In this document: piece after piece, positions 1-8,223 of the stretch
Position numbering within the stretch: position 1 is the first letter of the stretch
Layout: every line of letters starts with the position of its first letter
From: Alphaproteobacteria bacterium
Lineage (GTDB): Bacteria > Pseudomonadota > Alphaproteobacteria > JAJFIK01
Direction of reading: 5' to 3'
NCBI GenBank assembly: GCA_021774965.1
Contig: JAJFIL010000159.1
Span: 1 to 41,199 of the forward strand
DNA length: 41,199 bases
The notes under the pieces: model-generated
Seen by the model: the letters and a program-made list of their open reading frames with translations, nothing else
Told to the model about the DNA's origin: nothing
The model's database searches: none
Made by a program: the position numbers and the translations under genes

Positions 1-92
1 TTGCAAAAGTCTTTCTGCTAGTTCCTGTTGCGCCTTGAGGCCGCATACGCTTGACTGTCCGCTTCGCACTTGGCGCTGACAGGAGATACCGC

Positions 93-1589
93 GTGTCTGA
101 CACTGACCACCATAAAGATCGCCGCATTGCCATCATCGGCACGGGCTTTTCCGGCCTGTGCGTGGGACACCATCTCAAGAAGCGTGGCCAAGACAATTTC
201 ACCATCTTTGAGAAAGCCTCAGCCATTGGCGGCACCTGGCGGGAGAACACCTATCCCGGTGCAGAATGCGACGTGCCCTCAGCGCTTTACTCGTTTTCCT
301 TCGAGCGCAATCCCAACTGGACCTATAAATGGTCTGAACAGCCGGAAATCCTGCGTTATATGGATCATTGCGTTGAGAAGTTTGGCCTAACGCCCCACAT
401 TAAGTTCAACACGGAAGTTACCGAAGCCCATTTCGATGATGCCGCAGGCATCTGGAAGGTTAGCACCACCGACGGTGAGACGCGGGAGTTTGATGTGGTG
501 ATCTCAGCAGTTGGCCAGTTGCACAAATCCTCCACACCGAAAATCGACGGCGCCTCGAGTTTCGAGGGTCCGCATTTTCATTCTGCTCACTGGGATCATG
601 ATGTTGATCTTACGGCCAAGAACGTCGCCGTCATCGGCAATGCGGCCAGCGCCCTTCAGTTCATTCCGCAGATCGCGCCCAAGGCTGCTAAGCTGAACGT
701 GTTTCAACGCAGCGCCAATTGGGTCTTTCCCAAGAATGACCGGGAATATAACAAGTTTGAAAAATGGCTCGGCTCGGTCTTCCCTCCTGCCACCCAGTTC
801 TATCGCTTCATGATCTGGCTGCGGGGGGAGGTGCTGCTCTATCCCCTGATGAAGTTGAAACAAGGCGAGCAAGACGCAGACAGCGGTCTGCGCGGTAAAG
901 CCCGCAAGCAGGCCCTTCAATATCTTGAGGAGAAGATCGTTGATCCGGACCTTCGAGCAAAGCTCACCCCGGATTATCCGGTTGGGGCAAAACGCATCCT
1001 CTTTTCCGATGATTATTATGACGCCCTTGCCCAAGACAATGTGAATGTGGTGACCAACCCCATCGTGCGCATCGTCAAGAACGGCGTGATCACCGAAGAT
1101 GGCACCGTGCACGAGGCGGATGCACTCATTTATGCCACCGGGTTCATCAGCACGGATTTCCTCACCCCTATGCAGGTCACGGGGCGCGGTGGCCAGTCTC
1201 TCAATGAGAAATGGAGCAAGGACGGCGCGGAAGCCTATTTGGGAATTACACACACAGGCTTTCCAAATTTCTTCATGATGTATGGACCCAACACGAACCT
1301 GGGACACAATTCCATTATCGTCATGATCGAAGCCCAGACCCGCTATATCCTTTCCTGCCTCGCGGCCCTTGATGCCAACGAGGCCAAGTGGCTGGACGTC
1401 ACCGCTCAGGCCCAGGCGGACTACAACGCCTTTCTCGAAGGCCGCATGCAGGAGAAAATCTGGACCGCCGTGGAGAAGAGCTGGTATCTGCGCGACGGTA
1501 AAGTCACCAACAACTGGGTGGGCCGTACGTCTGAATACATGCGCCGCACAAAACACATGACGCCGGAAGCTTATGAGTTTGGGAACTGA
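93..1589 (+). CDS. Flavin-containing (Baeyer-Villiger type) monooxygenase
   Basis: Predicted FAD- and NADPH-dependent monooxygenase of the Baeyer-Villiger/4-hydroxyacetophenone monooxygenase group, which inserts oxygen next to a ketone carbonyl using NADPH and O2; the substrate cannot be read from sequence. The N-terminal FAD-binding loop GTGFSG lies at residues 16-21, the family fingerprint FxGxxxHxxxWD at about 157-168, and a second, degenerate dinucleotide-binding loop (GNAASA) near 183-188. The 498-residue length fits the family. I chose the GTG at 93 because AGGAG sits 7 bases upstream at 81-85; an in-frame TTG at 51 has no such site. The methyltransferase gene begins 8 bases after the stop, so the two are probably co-transcribed. 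Family is confident, substrate is not. Confidence 0.88.
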   Translation: MSDTDHHKDRRIAIIGTGFSGLCVGHHLKKRGQDNFTIFEKASAIGGTWRENTYPGAECDVPSALYSFSFERNPNWTYKWSEQPEILRYMDHCVEKFGLTPHIKFNTEVTEAHFDDAAGIWKVSTTDGETREFDVVISAVGQLHKSSTPKIDGASSFEGPHFHSAHWDHDVDLTAKNVAVIGNAASALQFIPQIAPKAAKLNVFQRSANWVFPKNDREYNKFEKWLGSVFPPATQFYRFMIWLRGEVLLYPLMKLKQGEQDADSGLRGKARKQALQYLEEKIVDPDLRAKLTPDYPVGAKRILFSDDYYDALAQDNVNVVTNPIVRIVKNGVITEDGTVHEADALIYATGFISTDFLTPMQVTGRGGQSLNEKWSKDGAEAYLGITHTGFPNFFMMYGPNTNLGHNSIIVMIEAQTRYILSCLAALDANEAKWLDVTAQAQADYNAFLEGRMQEKIWTAVEKSWYLRDGKVTNNWVGRTSEYMRRTKHMTPEAYEFGN

Positions 1590-1597
1590 GGATCGCA

Positions 1598-2344
1598 ATG
1601 GGCTCTCGTTCCTCCTGGTTCGCCAACTTCTATGACGAGAATTTTCTTCAGCTGGTCGAGAACGCAGCCACTCAAGCACAGGCCGCGGAGGAAATTGACT
1701 TCCTGCTCTCCAAGATTAAGCTATCCGATAAGGGACGTATTGCAGATATCGGATGCGGAACGGGGCGCCATGTCTTGGAGATGGCGGCGCGGGGGCTTGA
1801 CGTTTGGGGGTTCGATCTCAATCCAGAATTTATCGCGACTGCAATTTTAGATTTGCCGTCTGAAACCACGGCCAATTTTGTCTGTGCGGACATGCGTGAT
1901 GCGTTGCCGAGAGATTTTGATCTGATTTGCAGTTTTTACAATTCCATTGGCTTCTTTTCTGATGAGGAAAACCAGTCCTGTCTCGACAGGTGGGCAAGAG
2001 ATCTCAACCCAAAGGGCTATCTTTATCTTGATCTGTGGAATGCCGCGCCAATTCGTGCTCACCCGAGATCCGAGAGGTCTTTTGGCCTACCAAACGGTGG
2101 CACAGCGCATGAGCAGGGTGAGCTTAGTGAGGACGCGCGCTTTGTCGACCGCACCTACACCTATCGCACTGGAGTGGGTAAGCCCGTTATCCGTAAAACC
2201 CGATTTCGGCTCTACTCCCAAGGTGAAATTGAAAGCTGCTTGAGCAGAGCGGAATTCTCTATCAGTAACCAGTATGGGGCGATTGATGGCTCCACCTTTG
2301 CGCCTGACAGCCCTCGCATGATCACAATCGCTCAAATTGATTAG
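1598..2344 (+). CDS. Class I SAM-dependent methyltransferase
   Basis: Soluble 248-residue methyltransferase with a Rossmann-type SAM site. Motif I (IADIGCGTG) is at residues 48-56, and an acidic residue in GFDLNPEF near 73 would bind the ribose of SAM. The C-terminal half, with several Arg, Tyr and Phe residues, is where class I enzymes usually carry their substrate pocket, and I recognise no subfamily there. It starts 8 bases after the monooxygenase stop, which suggests a two-gene operon and possibly a shared small-molecule pathway; that link is inference. Methyl acceptor unknown. Confidence 0.8.
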   Translation: MGSRSSWFANFYDENFLQLVENAATQAQAAEEIDFLLSKIKLSDKGRIADIGCGTGRHVLEMAARGLDVWGFDLNPEFIATAILDLPSETTANFVCADMRDALPRDFDLICSFYNSIGFFSDEENQSCLDRWARDLNPKGYLYLDLWNAAPIRAHPRSERSFGLPNGGTAHEQGELSEDARFVDRTYTYRTGVGKPVIRKTRFRLYSQGEIESCLSRAEFSISNQYGAIDGSTFAPDSPRMITIAQID

Positions 2345-2346
2345 AT

Positions 2347-2420
2347 CAAATCTCGATTTGCTCGGGCGTCAGAACGGGGTAGTCTCTCCAAATCGAGTTG
2401 GCGGGCCAGCCTTCGATTTG
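2347..2420. promoter_or_regulatory. Operator-like palindromes upstream of formaldehyde dehydrogenase
   Basis: The 112-base gap before the class III alcohol dehydrogenase holds three copies of the heptamer CGATTTG/CAAATCG or close variants. One perfect palindrome, CAAATC-TC-GATTTG, covers 2347-2360. A second, CCAA-ATCGAG-TTGG, covers 2388-2401, and a half-site lies at 2414-2420. The two palindrome centres are 41 bases apart, about four helical turns, as expected for cooperative repressor binding. No clear -35/-10 pair was found. The regulator is not identified. Confidence 0.35.
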
Positions 2421-2456
2421 TCGTATGCAGTAGGTTATCTCTTCAAGGAGCACCCC

Positions 2457-3569
2457 ATGGAAACCCGTGCAGCCGTAGCCTGGAAAGCAGGCGAGCCCCT
2501 CAGTATAGAGACAGTTGAGCTACAAGGCCCGCGCGCGGGCGAAGTACTGGTAGAGATCATGGCCACCGGCATTTGTCATACCGATGCCTATACGCTTTCA
2601 GGCAAGGACCCCGAAGGCCTGTTCCCCGCCATCCTGGGCCATGAAGGCGCAGGTATCGTGCGCGAGGTGGGCGCGGGGGTGAGCAGCATTGCCGTTGGCG
2701 ATCATGTGATCCCGCTTTACATTCCTGAATGCCGGGAGTGTAAGACCTGTACCAGCCAGAAAAGCAACCTGTGCACCTCAATTCGCGAAACCCAAAGCGC
2801 AGGCGTCATGCCCGATGGTACGTCTCGCTTCAAAGTGAATGGCGAAGAGGTGAAGCACTATATGGGCTGCTCGACCTTCTCCAATTTTACCGTGATGCCG
2901 GAAATCGCCCTTGCGAAAATCCGCAAAGACGCCCCGTTCGAGAAAGTCTGCTACATCGGCTGTGGTGTCACCACGGGCCTTGGCGCTGTCATCAACACGG
3001 CAAAGGTCGAGCCCGGCGCGAATGTGGCGGTGTTTGGCCTGGGTGGCATCGGGCTTAACGTCATCCAGGGTGCCCGCATGGTGGGCGCGAACAAGATCAT
3101 CGGTGTGGATACAAATCCTTCCAAGCGCGCCATGGCCACAAAATTTGGCATGACGGATTTCATCAACCCCCGTGAGGTGGGTTCGGACAAGGTTGTTGCT
3201 GCCGTGGTGGATGCCACCGATGGGGGCGCTGACTACACATTTGATTGCACGGGCAATACGGATGTCATGCGCCAGGCGCTCGAATCAAGCCATCGCGGCT
3301 GGGGCACGTCTGTCATCATCGGCGTTGCCGAAGCGGGTAAGGAGATCGCTACGCGGCCATTTCAGCTTGTCACCGGGCGAACCTGGAAAGGCACAGCCTT
3401 TGGCGGTGCGCGCGGGCGCACGGACGTACCTCAAATTGTGGATTGGTACATGGACGGTAAGATCAATATCGATGATCTCATCACCCATGTGATGCCGCTG
3501 GAGAAAATCAATGATGCGTTCAATTTGATGCACGAAGGCAAATCCATCCGCAGCGTGGTGACGTTTTAG
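2457..3569 (+). CDS. frmA: S-(hydroxymethyl)glutathione dehydrogenase / class III alcohol dehydrogenase
   Basis: Cytosolic zinc enzyme that oxidises S-hydroxymethylglutathione, formed from formaldehyde and glutathione, to S-formylglutathione with NAD+; it can also reduce S-nitrosoglutathione. Catalytic zinc ligands are visible as Cys40, His62 (in GHEGAG) and Cys169. The four structural-zinc cysteines are Cys92, Cys95, Cys98 and Cys106. The NAD loop GLGGIG is at 194-199. The 370-residue length is typical of class III enzymes. The ATG at 2457 has AAGGAG just upstream at 2445-2450 and gives the canonical METRAAVAW start; the frame remains open further upstream but without signals. No S-formylglutathione hydrolase is adjacent. 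The symbol adhC is also used for this enzyme. Confidence 0.95.
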   Translation: METRAAVAWKAGEPLSIETVELQGPRAGEVLVEIMATGICHTDAYTLSGKDPEGLFPAILGHEGAGIVREVGAGVSSIAVGDHVIPLYIPECRECKTCTSQKSNLCTSIRETQSAGVMPDGTSRFKVNGEEVKHYMGCSTFSNFTVMPEIALAKIRKDAPFEKVCYIGCGVTTGLGAVINTAKVEPGANVAVFGLGGIGLNVIQGARMVGANKIIGVDTNPSKRAMATKFGMTDFINPREVGSDKVVAAVVDATDGGADYTFDCTGNTDVMRQALESSHRGWGTSVIIGVAEAGKEIATRPFQLVTGRTWKGTAFGGARGRTDVPQIVDWYMDGKINIDDLITHVMPLEKINDAFNLMHEGKSIRSVVTF

Positions 3570-3590
3570 AGTTTTGCTATTGACCGCACC

Positions 3591-3713
3591 ATCGCCCCCT
3601 CACCCGTCCCGCCAAACAAGTTTGTCGTGCCACCCTCTCCCCAACGGGCGAGGGGAAAAGATGGTGCATCCGGCCCCCTCTCCCATTGGGGAGAGGGATG
3701 GGGTGAGGGGCGA
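3591..3713. repeat. CT-rich palindromic intergenic element, copy 1
   Basis: Element of about 120 bases with near-perfect terminal inverted repeats (ATCGCCCC.TCACCC at the left, GGGTGAGGGGCGAT at the right). It has an internal perfect hairpin with arms CCCTCTCCC (3676-3684) and GGGAGAGGG (3689-3697). The same architecture and the same nine-base arms recur at 37823-37935. It lies between convergent genes and may serve as a transcription end for both. Confidence 0.7.
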
Positions 3714-3739
3714 TGTCGCCGCTTGGACCGATCTATCGG

Positions 3740-4477
3740 CTAAATCTTCTCCGCCCACATCACATCATAATGCGCCCGCAGTTCCGGGATCATGTATTCA
3801 AATTTTTCCGGCAAAGGATGAGGACTGCTGCTTGGCTTACCGAACCCTGTCGACTTCATGACAGAAGTATACCAGTCCTTTGCCCAGATACCATCTTCAG
3901 GCCGCCCACCGAGAGCCCATGACAACATCTCCTCAGCAAACGGGATTTCCATTCGCTCACACAATGCAGACAGCGTTCGGCGGGGATCTGCCAAGACATC
4001 CTCTGAAGATATCACCGGCGGTTTCTTGCCAGTGAGTTGGCATACCTCGTCAAAGATCTCCCGTTGTTGAGCAATGCCCAATTCTGCTGCCACGAAATCT
4101 TCCCGAGAGGCAGCATAGGAGCGCACAATCATCTCCGGATCGCGGATCAGGAAGAAATGCTCAACATCAGCAAACCATTCCCGGCCCACTTCCGGCATCA
4201 TTTGCTGAGGCTGCACTTTTAGAAAGTAGAATACTTTTCCGCCTGGGATGGGTCCTTGAATGTGAGCGGCCACCTTTCGCCAATCACTCTCATGAGCCTT
4301 GATGATCTCGGCTGCCCCCGGATGATCAACCCCGGTGCGCTTGAGATACCAGGAATAAAACGGCTCATCCAGGCACGCGGTGTCGGCCCGATTACCAAAG
4401 GACCGCATCATAGCGGTAGAGATATTTCGGGGGCCCGACCACATGGCGATGCGGCGGCCTTCAAGAGTATCAGCCAT
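3740..4477 (-). CDS. Sulfotransferase-like (P-loop) protein
   Basis: 245-residue protein resembling the bacterial sulfotransferase-like family. The N-terminal segment MWSGPRNIST (about residues 12-21) is a variant of the 5'-phosphosulfate-binding P-loop. A central FLIRDPEMIVRSY segment matches the family's 3'-phosphate region, where an Arg and Ser bind PAPS. It would transfer sulfate from PAPS or, in divergent members, act on another phosphorylated donor. The ATG at 4477 overlaps the end of the aminotransferase gene by 8 bases (ATGgcTGA), so the two are almost certainly translated together. A TTG start at 4501 is less likely. Substrate unknown; the sulfotransferase activity is a family-level inference. 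Confidence 0.7.
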   Translation of the reverse strand: MADTLEGRRIAMWSGPRNISTAMMRSFGNRADTACLDEPFYSWYLKRTGVDHPGAAEIIKAHESDWRKVAAHIQGPIPGGKVFYFLKVQPQQMMPEVGREWFADVEHFFLIRDPEMIVRSYAASREDFVAAELGIAQQREIFDEVCQLTGKKPPVISSEDVLADPRRTLSALCERMEIPFAEEMLSWALGGRPEDGIWAKDWYTSVMKSTGFGKPSSSPHPLPEKFEYMIPELRAHYDVMWAEKI

Positions 4478-5393
4478 GTTGAATACCGCAGTTAAGATCA
4501 ATCAGTTCCAGATAGTCATCCTGAAGGCGTTCGGTCATTGGACCTCGAACACCTTGACCAATCATGCGCCCGTCAATTTCCCGCACAGGCACAAGACCTG
4601 CGAAACTTCCTGTAACGAAGGCTTCGCCGGCGCTGTAAACTTCCGAGAGGGTAAAGTTCTTCTCAAGTATTGGGATGTCGTTGGCGCGGCAGAGCTCAAT
4701 CACCTTACCCCGCGTGATCCCGCCCAGACAGAAATCACCGGTGGAGGTCCAAACCTCTCCCTTGCGCACAATAAAAAAATGCGTCGAGTTACAGGTTGCA
4801 ACAAAGCCGTGCGGATCGAGCATCAAGGCTTCATCCGCCCCCGCTTTGGTGGCCTGGATGCACGCCATGATACAGTTGAGTTTGGAGTGGGAGTTCAGCT
4901 TGGCATCTTGCACATCAGGGTAACCGCGCCGCACATGAACCGTGAAGAGATTGAGCCCCTTGGTACGGGCGTCGTCAGCGGGCTTTTTATATTCTGGAAT
5001 TATGACGATGGTCGCATTGCCGACGGTCACGCGCGGGTCTTGATACGGCGTTGCCTTCATGCCCCGCGTAATCATGAGGCGGATGTGCACATCTTCCGTC
5101 ATCTTGTTTGCGGCAAGAGTTTGATGCAGGCCCGCGCGAAGCTCATCGGCATCAAGACCAACATCCATGTCCAGTGCCTTTGCGCCTTCATAGACCCTGT
5201 CCATATGCTCATCCAGAAAGGCAATCTGGCCTTTGTGGACGCGCAAGCCTTCCCAAACGCCATCGCCGAGGACAAAACCTGAATCAAAGACCGAGACGGT
5301 GGCCTCCGCCCGCGGTTTCATCTCGCCGTTCATATAGATCAAGATGTCGGCGTTGCGCGGATCGTCCACATAGTCGTGACTTCCCATGGCCAT
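4470..5393 (-). CDS. Class IV (fold type IV) PLP-dependent aminotransferase
   Basis: 307-residue enzyme of the branched-chain/D-amino-acid aminotransferase family. The N-terminal segment FDSGFVLGDGVWEGLR (36-51) is the usual class IV signature. The PLP lysine is most likely Lys165, judged by its distance to GADEALMLD in comparison with IlvE and D-amino-acid transaminase; Lys171 is the alternative. The ATG at 5393 is preferred because AAGGAG lies 8 bases upstream; a GTG two codons earlier would be too close to that site. Branched-chain, D-amino-acid or another specificity cannot be decided here. It is coupled to the downstream sulfotransferase-like gene, which hints that the two modify a common amino-acid-derived metabolite. 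Confidence 0.85.
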   Translation of the reverse strand: MAMGSHDYVDDPRNADILIYMNGEMKPRAEATVSVFDSGFVLGDGVWEGLRVHKGQIAFLDEHMDRVYEGAKALDMDVGLDADELRAGLHQTLAANKMTEDVHIRLMITRGMKATPYQDPRVTVGNATIVIIPEYKKPADDARTKGLNLFTVHVRRGYPDVQDAKLNSHSKLNCIMACIQATKAGADEALMLDPHGFVATCNSTHFFIVRKGEVWTSTGDFCLGGITRGKVIELCRANDIPILEKNFTLSEVYSAGEAFVTGSFAGLVPVREIDGRMIGQGVRGPMTERLQDDYLELIDLNCGIQHG

Positions 5394-5456
5394 GGGCACA
5401 GCTCCTTCTGGTCTCAGGTCGCCAGACGCTCTTTACGCAACGGCAAGCGGAAATAC

Positions 5457-5486
5457 TTGTCCTTTCTATCCCGCTGAGCCCAATAT
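5457..5486 (+). promoter_or_regulatory. Possible promoter of the amidase gene
   Basis: TTGTCC (5457-5462) and CAATAT (5481-5486), with 18 bases between them, stand 32 bases before the amidase ATG in the 125-base gap between divergent genes. The match to a sigma-70 type promoter is modest. Confidence 0.3.
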
Positions 5487-5518
5487 ACCAGCAGGAAATC
5501 TCACAAAGGAGACACGCC

Positions 5519-6958
5519 ATGTCCGGGTTTAGCGAGTACGACGATTTTGATGCTGTGGGCCTGGCGAAACTTGTCGCCAAAAACGATGTCAGTGCAGATG
5601 AGCTTCTGGACGAGGCGATTGACCGTACTGAGCGCATCAATCCTGAAGTTAACGCAATCACGCACAAACATTACGATGAAGCCCGCGCGGCGATCAAAGC
5701 AGGCCTACCTGATGGGCCTTTGAAAGGGGTGCCGTTCCTGCTCAAGGATTTGTACGTCTTTTTGAAAGGCACCGTCACCACCAATGGCTCTGGCCTGTTC
5801 AAGGATTTCGTCTCTGATCACAATGCGACTTTGACACAAAGATACATTGACGCGGGGCTTGTGATCTTTGGCAAGACCAACACCCCTGAATTTGGTCTGA
5901 CATGTACTACCGAACCACGCCTGTTTGGCCAGACAAAGAACCCATGGGATCTCACCCGCACTTCTGGCGGCTCATCGGGCGGGGCCTCCGCTGCGGTGGC
6001 TGCCGGCATCCTGCCCATCGCCAATGCGTCAGACGGAGGAGGCTCCATCCGCATCCCAGCCGCCATGACGGGTCTTTTTGGCATGAAGCCAACCCGTGGC
6101 CGAACGCCTTCGGGTCCTGATCGGGGCGAAGGTTGGGCTGGGCAATCCATCAGCCATGCTGTCTCCCGCACCGTGCGTGACAATGCTGTTATGCTGGATG
6201 TCACCCAAGGGACCACCCCGGGGGACCCGTATGAAGTACAGGCCCCGACGCGCGCATACGCGTTGGATACGACGCAAGATCCCAAGCCCTTGCGCATTGC
6301 CTTTAACACCAAAACCCACGGCGGCAACGAGCCTGAGCCTGACGTTATTAAATCTATTGAGGATGCCGCAAAGCTTTGCGAAAGCCTGGGCCACCAGGTC
6401 GAAGAGGCCCGCCCGCATGTTGACCCGGCGGAATTTGGCAAGTCGCAGCTTTCATTGATCTGCTCCAACATCGCCGCCACCGTGGATGGTCGCCTGGAAG
6501 CTTTGGGCCGCGAGATGCAACAAGGCGATCTGGAAAACAATACAATTTTGATGGCGGAAATGGGCCGCGCGGTTTCAGGCCCCGACTACACCAAATCAGT
6601 TCTGTTCATGCATCAGTTGGGCCGCACCATGGCGACGTTCCATGAGACCTATGATGTTTATTTGAGCCCCGTGACGGGCAGCCCGCCGGTCGATCTCGGC
6701 TGGCTCGATATGATGAGCGAGGATTCGGCGGCCTATGCAGAGCGCATGGGCAAGTTTGTGCCTTACACCGGTATGTTCAATATGACGGGGCAACCTTCCA
6801 TGTCCGTGCCCCTCTATTGGACAGAAGGTGGCTTGCCCGTCGGCTCCATGTTCACGGGGCGCTTTGGCGATGAGGCCACACTGTTTCAGCTGGCAGGCCA
6901 GTTGGAGCGCGCCCGGCCATGGGCGGACAAACACGCGCCGACCTGGGCGGGGAAGTAA
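5519..6958 (+). CDS. Amidase (amidase-signature family)
   Basis: 479-residue amidase that hydrolyses C-N amide bonds through a Ser-cisSer-Lys triad. The triad is visible: Lys76 in LLKDLY, cis-Ser152 in GGSSGG, and nucleophile Ser176 in GGGSIR. The 24-residue interval between the two serines matches the family. The C-terminal third is probably substrate-binding and gives no clear subfamily, so a physiological amide or nitrile-pathway substrate cannot be named. GatA is unlikely because no gatC or gatB is nearby. AAAGGAG lies 8 bases before the chosen ATG. The stop codon directly abuts the stop of the convergent hydroxyacid dehydrogenase gene. Confidence 0.87.
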   Translation: MSGFSEYDDFDAVGLAKLVAKNDVSADELLDEAIDRTERINPEVNAITHKHYDEARAAIKAGLPDGPLKGVPFLLKDLYVFLKGTVTTNGSGLFKDFVSDHNATLTQRYIDAGLVIFGKTNTPEFGLTCTTEPRLFGQTKNPWDLTRTSGGSSGGASAAVAAGILPIANASDGGGSIRIPAAMTGLFGMKPTRGRTPSGPDRGEGWAGQSISHAVSRTVRDNAVMLDVTQGTTPGDPYEVQAPTRAYALDTTQDPKPLRIAFNTKTHGGNEPEPDVIKSIEDAAKLCESLGHQVEEARPHVDPAEFGKSQLSLICSNIAATVDGRLEALGREMQQGDLENNTILMAEMGRAVSGPDYTKSVLFMHQLGRTMATFHETYDVYLSPVTGSPPVDLGWLDMMSEDSAAYAERMGKFVPYTGMFNMTGQPSMSVPLYWTEGGLPVGSMFTGRFGDEATLFQLAGQLERARPWADKHAPTWAGK

Positions 6959-8116
6959 TTATTTCAACCGGTGCTGAACAGCACTGCGGGGCAGGTCTTT
7001 GATATTGGAACAACCGATCAGCCTCATATCGCGGGCAATCTCTGCACGGATCAATGTGAGCACGCGCTCAACCCCTTCCTGCCCGGCTGCCGCCAGCCCA
7101 TAGAGATAGGGTCTGCCAAAGGAAACGGCATTCGCGCCCAGAGCCAACGCTTTGAGCACGTGCGTGCCGCGCCGCACGCCGCCGTCCACGATCAACTCCA
7201 GTCGATCTCCAATGGCGTCGCGAATGGGCGCCACGCAATCAACAGGGGCTGGTGCGCTATCCAGTTGTCGTCCACCGTGATTGGAAATCATGATGGCGCT
7301 GGCGCCGATTTCAACGCAGCGCTTTGCATCATCCGCTGTCTGAACACCTTTGATGGCGAAAGGCCCGCCCCATTCTTCGATCATCCAGGCGGCATCGTCC
7401 CAGCTGACGGATTGGTCCAATTGCTGGTTCACATATTCCATAAGGCCCACGCCCTGACCCTTCAAGGCTTCTGCGCGGTGAGCAATATTGGCAAGCTCAA
7501 AACCCGGGTTCTTGGCCAGATTGAAGGCCCATCCGGGGTGAGCTGCAAAACTGGCAAGGCTTTTCATTGTGAACTTGGGCGGCATGGACATGCCCCAGAT
7601 AAGATCCTTTTCGCGATAACCTGCGACCGGCAAATCCACCGTCAGGCACAGGGATGTATAGCCCGCCGCCTTGCAGCGCTGGAGAAATTCCTTTGTCAGC
7701 TCACGATCCTTGAAGACGTAGATCTGGAACATTTTCGGCCCGTCGCACACCGCGGCCACATCTTCGATGTTCGTGGTGCCAACGGTGGAGAGCGTGTACA
7801 TAGTGCCGAACTTGGCGGCTGCCTTGGCAACCGCGGCTTCCTTTTCATGGTGGAAAAGCCGCGACATGCCCGTTGGAGACAAGAAAAGAGGCATATCAAT
7901 ATCGGCGCCCAGCACATTCGTGCTCATGTCCACTGACGCAACGTCACGCAGGTATGACGGCATTAACTCGTAGTCCATGAAGGCGTCTGTATTGCGCCGC
8001 AAGGTCCACTCATCGTCGGCGGCCCCGTCAATATAATGAAACAGAGGCGCGGGCAGTGCCGATTTGGCCATGGCGCGAAAGTCCATCAGATTTGTGGCTT
8101 TGTCGATGCGGCTCAT
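6959..8116 (-). CDS. FMN-dependent alpha-hydroxy acid dehydrogenase (LldD-like)
   Basis: 385-residue TIM-barrel flavoenzyme of the L-lactate dehydrogenase/glycolate oxidase/mandelate dehydrogenase family, oxidising a 2-hydroxy acid to the 2-oxo acid. Characteristic elements are the N-terminal FHYIDGAADDEWT, QIY (131-133), Lys256, and the active-site motif SNHGGRQ with catalytic His280 and Arg283. A run of hydrophobic and basic residues around 172-210 corresponds to the variable membrane-binding loop of LldD-type enzymes. AAGGAAA precedes the ATG. L-lactate is the best guess for the substrate but is not proven. It converges on the amidase gene with no intergenic base. Confidence 0.88.
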   Translation of the reverse strand: MSRIDKATNLMDFRAMAKSALPAPLFHYIDGAADDEWTLRRNTDAFMDYELMPSYLRDVASVDMSTNVLGADIDMPLFLSPTGMSRLFHHEKEAAVAKAAAKFGTMYTLSTVGTTNIEDVAAVCDGPKMFQIYVFKDRELTKEFLQRCKAAGYTSLCLTVDLPVAGYREKDLIWGMSMPPKFTMKSLASFAAHPGWAFNLAKNPGFELANIAHRAEALKGQGVGLMEYVNQQLDQSVSWDDAAWMIEEWGGPFAIKGVQTADDAKRCVEIGASAIMISNHGGRQLDSAPAPVDCVAPIRDAIGDRLELIVDGGVRRGTHVLKALALGANAVSFGRPYLYGLAAAGQEGVERVLTLIRAEIARDMRLIGCSNIKDLPRSAVQHRLK

Positions 8117-8223
8117 GAGATTTCCTTTTGCGAATGCGCGACTGGTCTCTCAAATCTATGGGAGAGTCAGGGGCAATTGCAAATCATCTTCACTGATGGC
8201 GGATGCACCAGGCGCTTACGCGC

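Noticed and set aside
1-92. Tail of an upstream gene at the window edge
   Set aside because: No open frame with recognisable content enters from the left; the segment looks like a leader of the monooxygenase gene.
504-1679. Long open frame on the minus strand opposite the flavin monooxygenase
   Set aside because: It mirrors the codon structure of the clear BVMO-family gene, has no family features and overlaps two real genes.
6971-7936. Plus-strand open frame opposite the hydroxyacid dehydrogenase
   Set aside because: Antisense shadow of a gene with intact catalytic motifs; composition is not protein-like.
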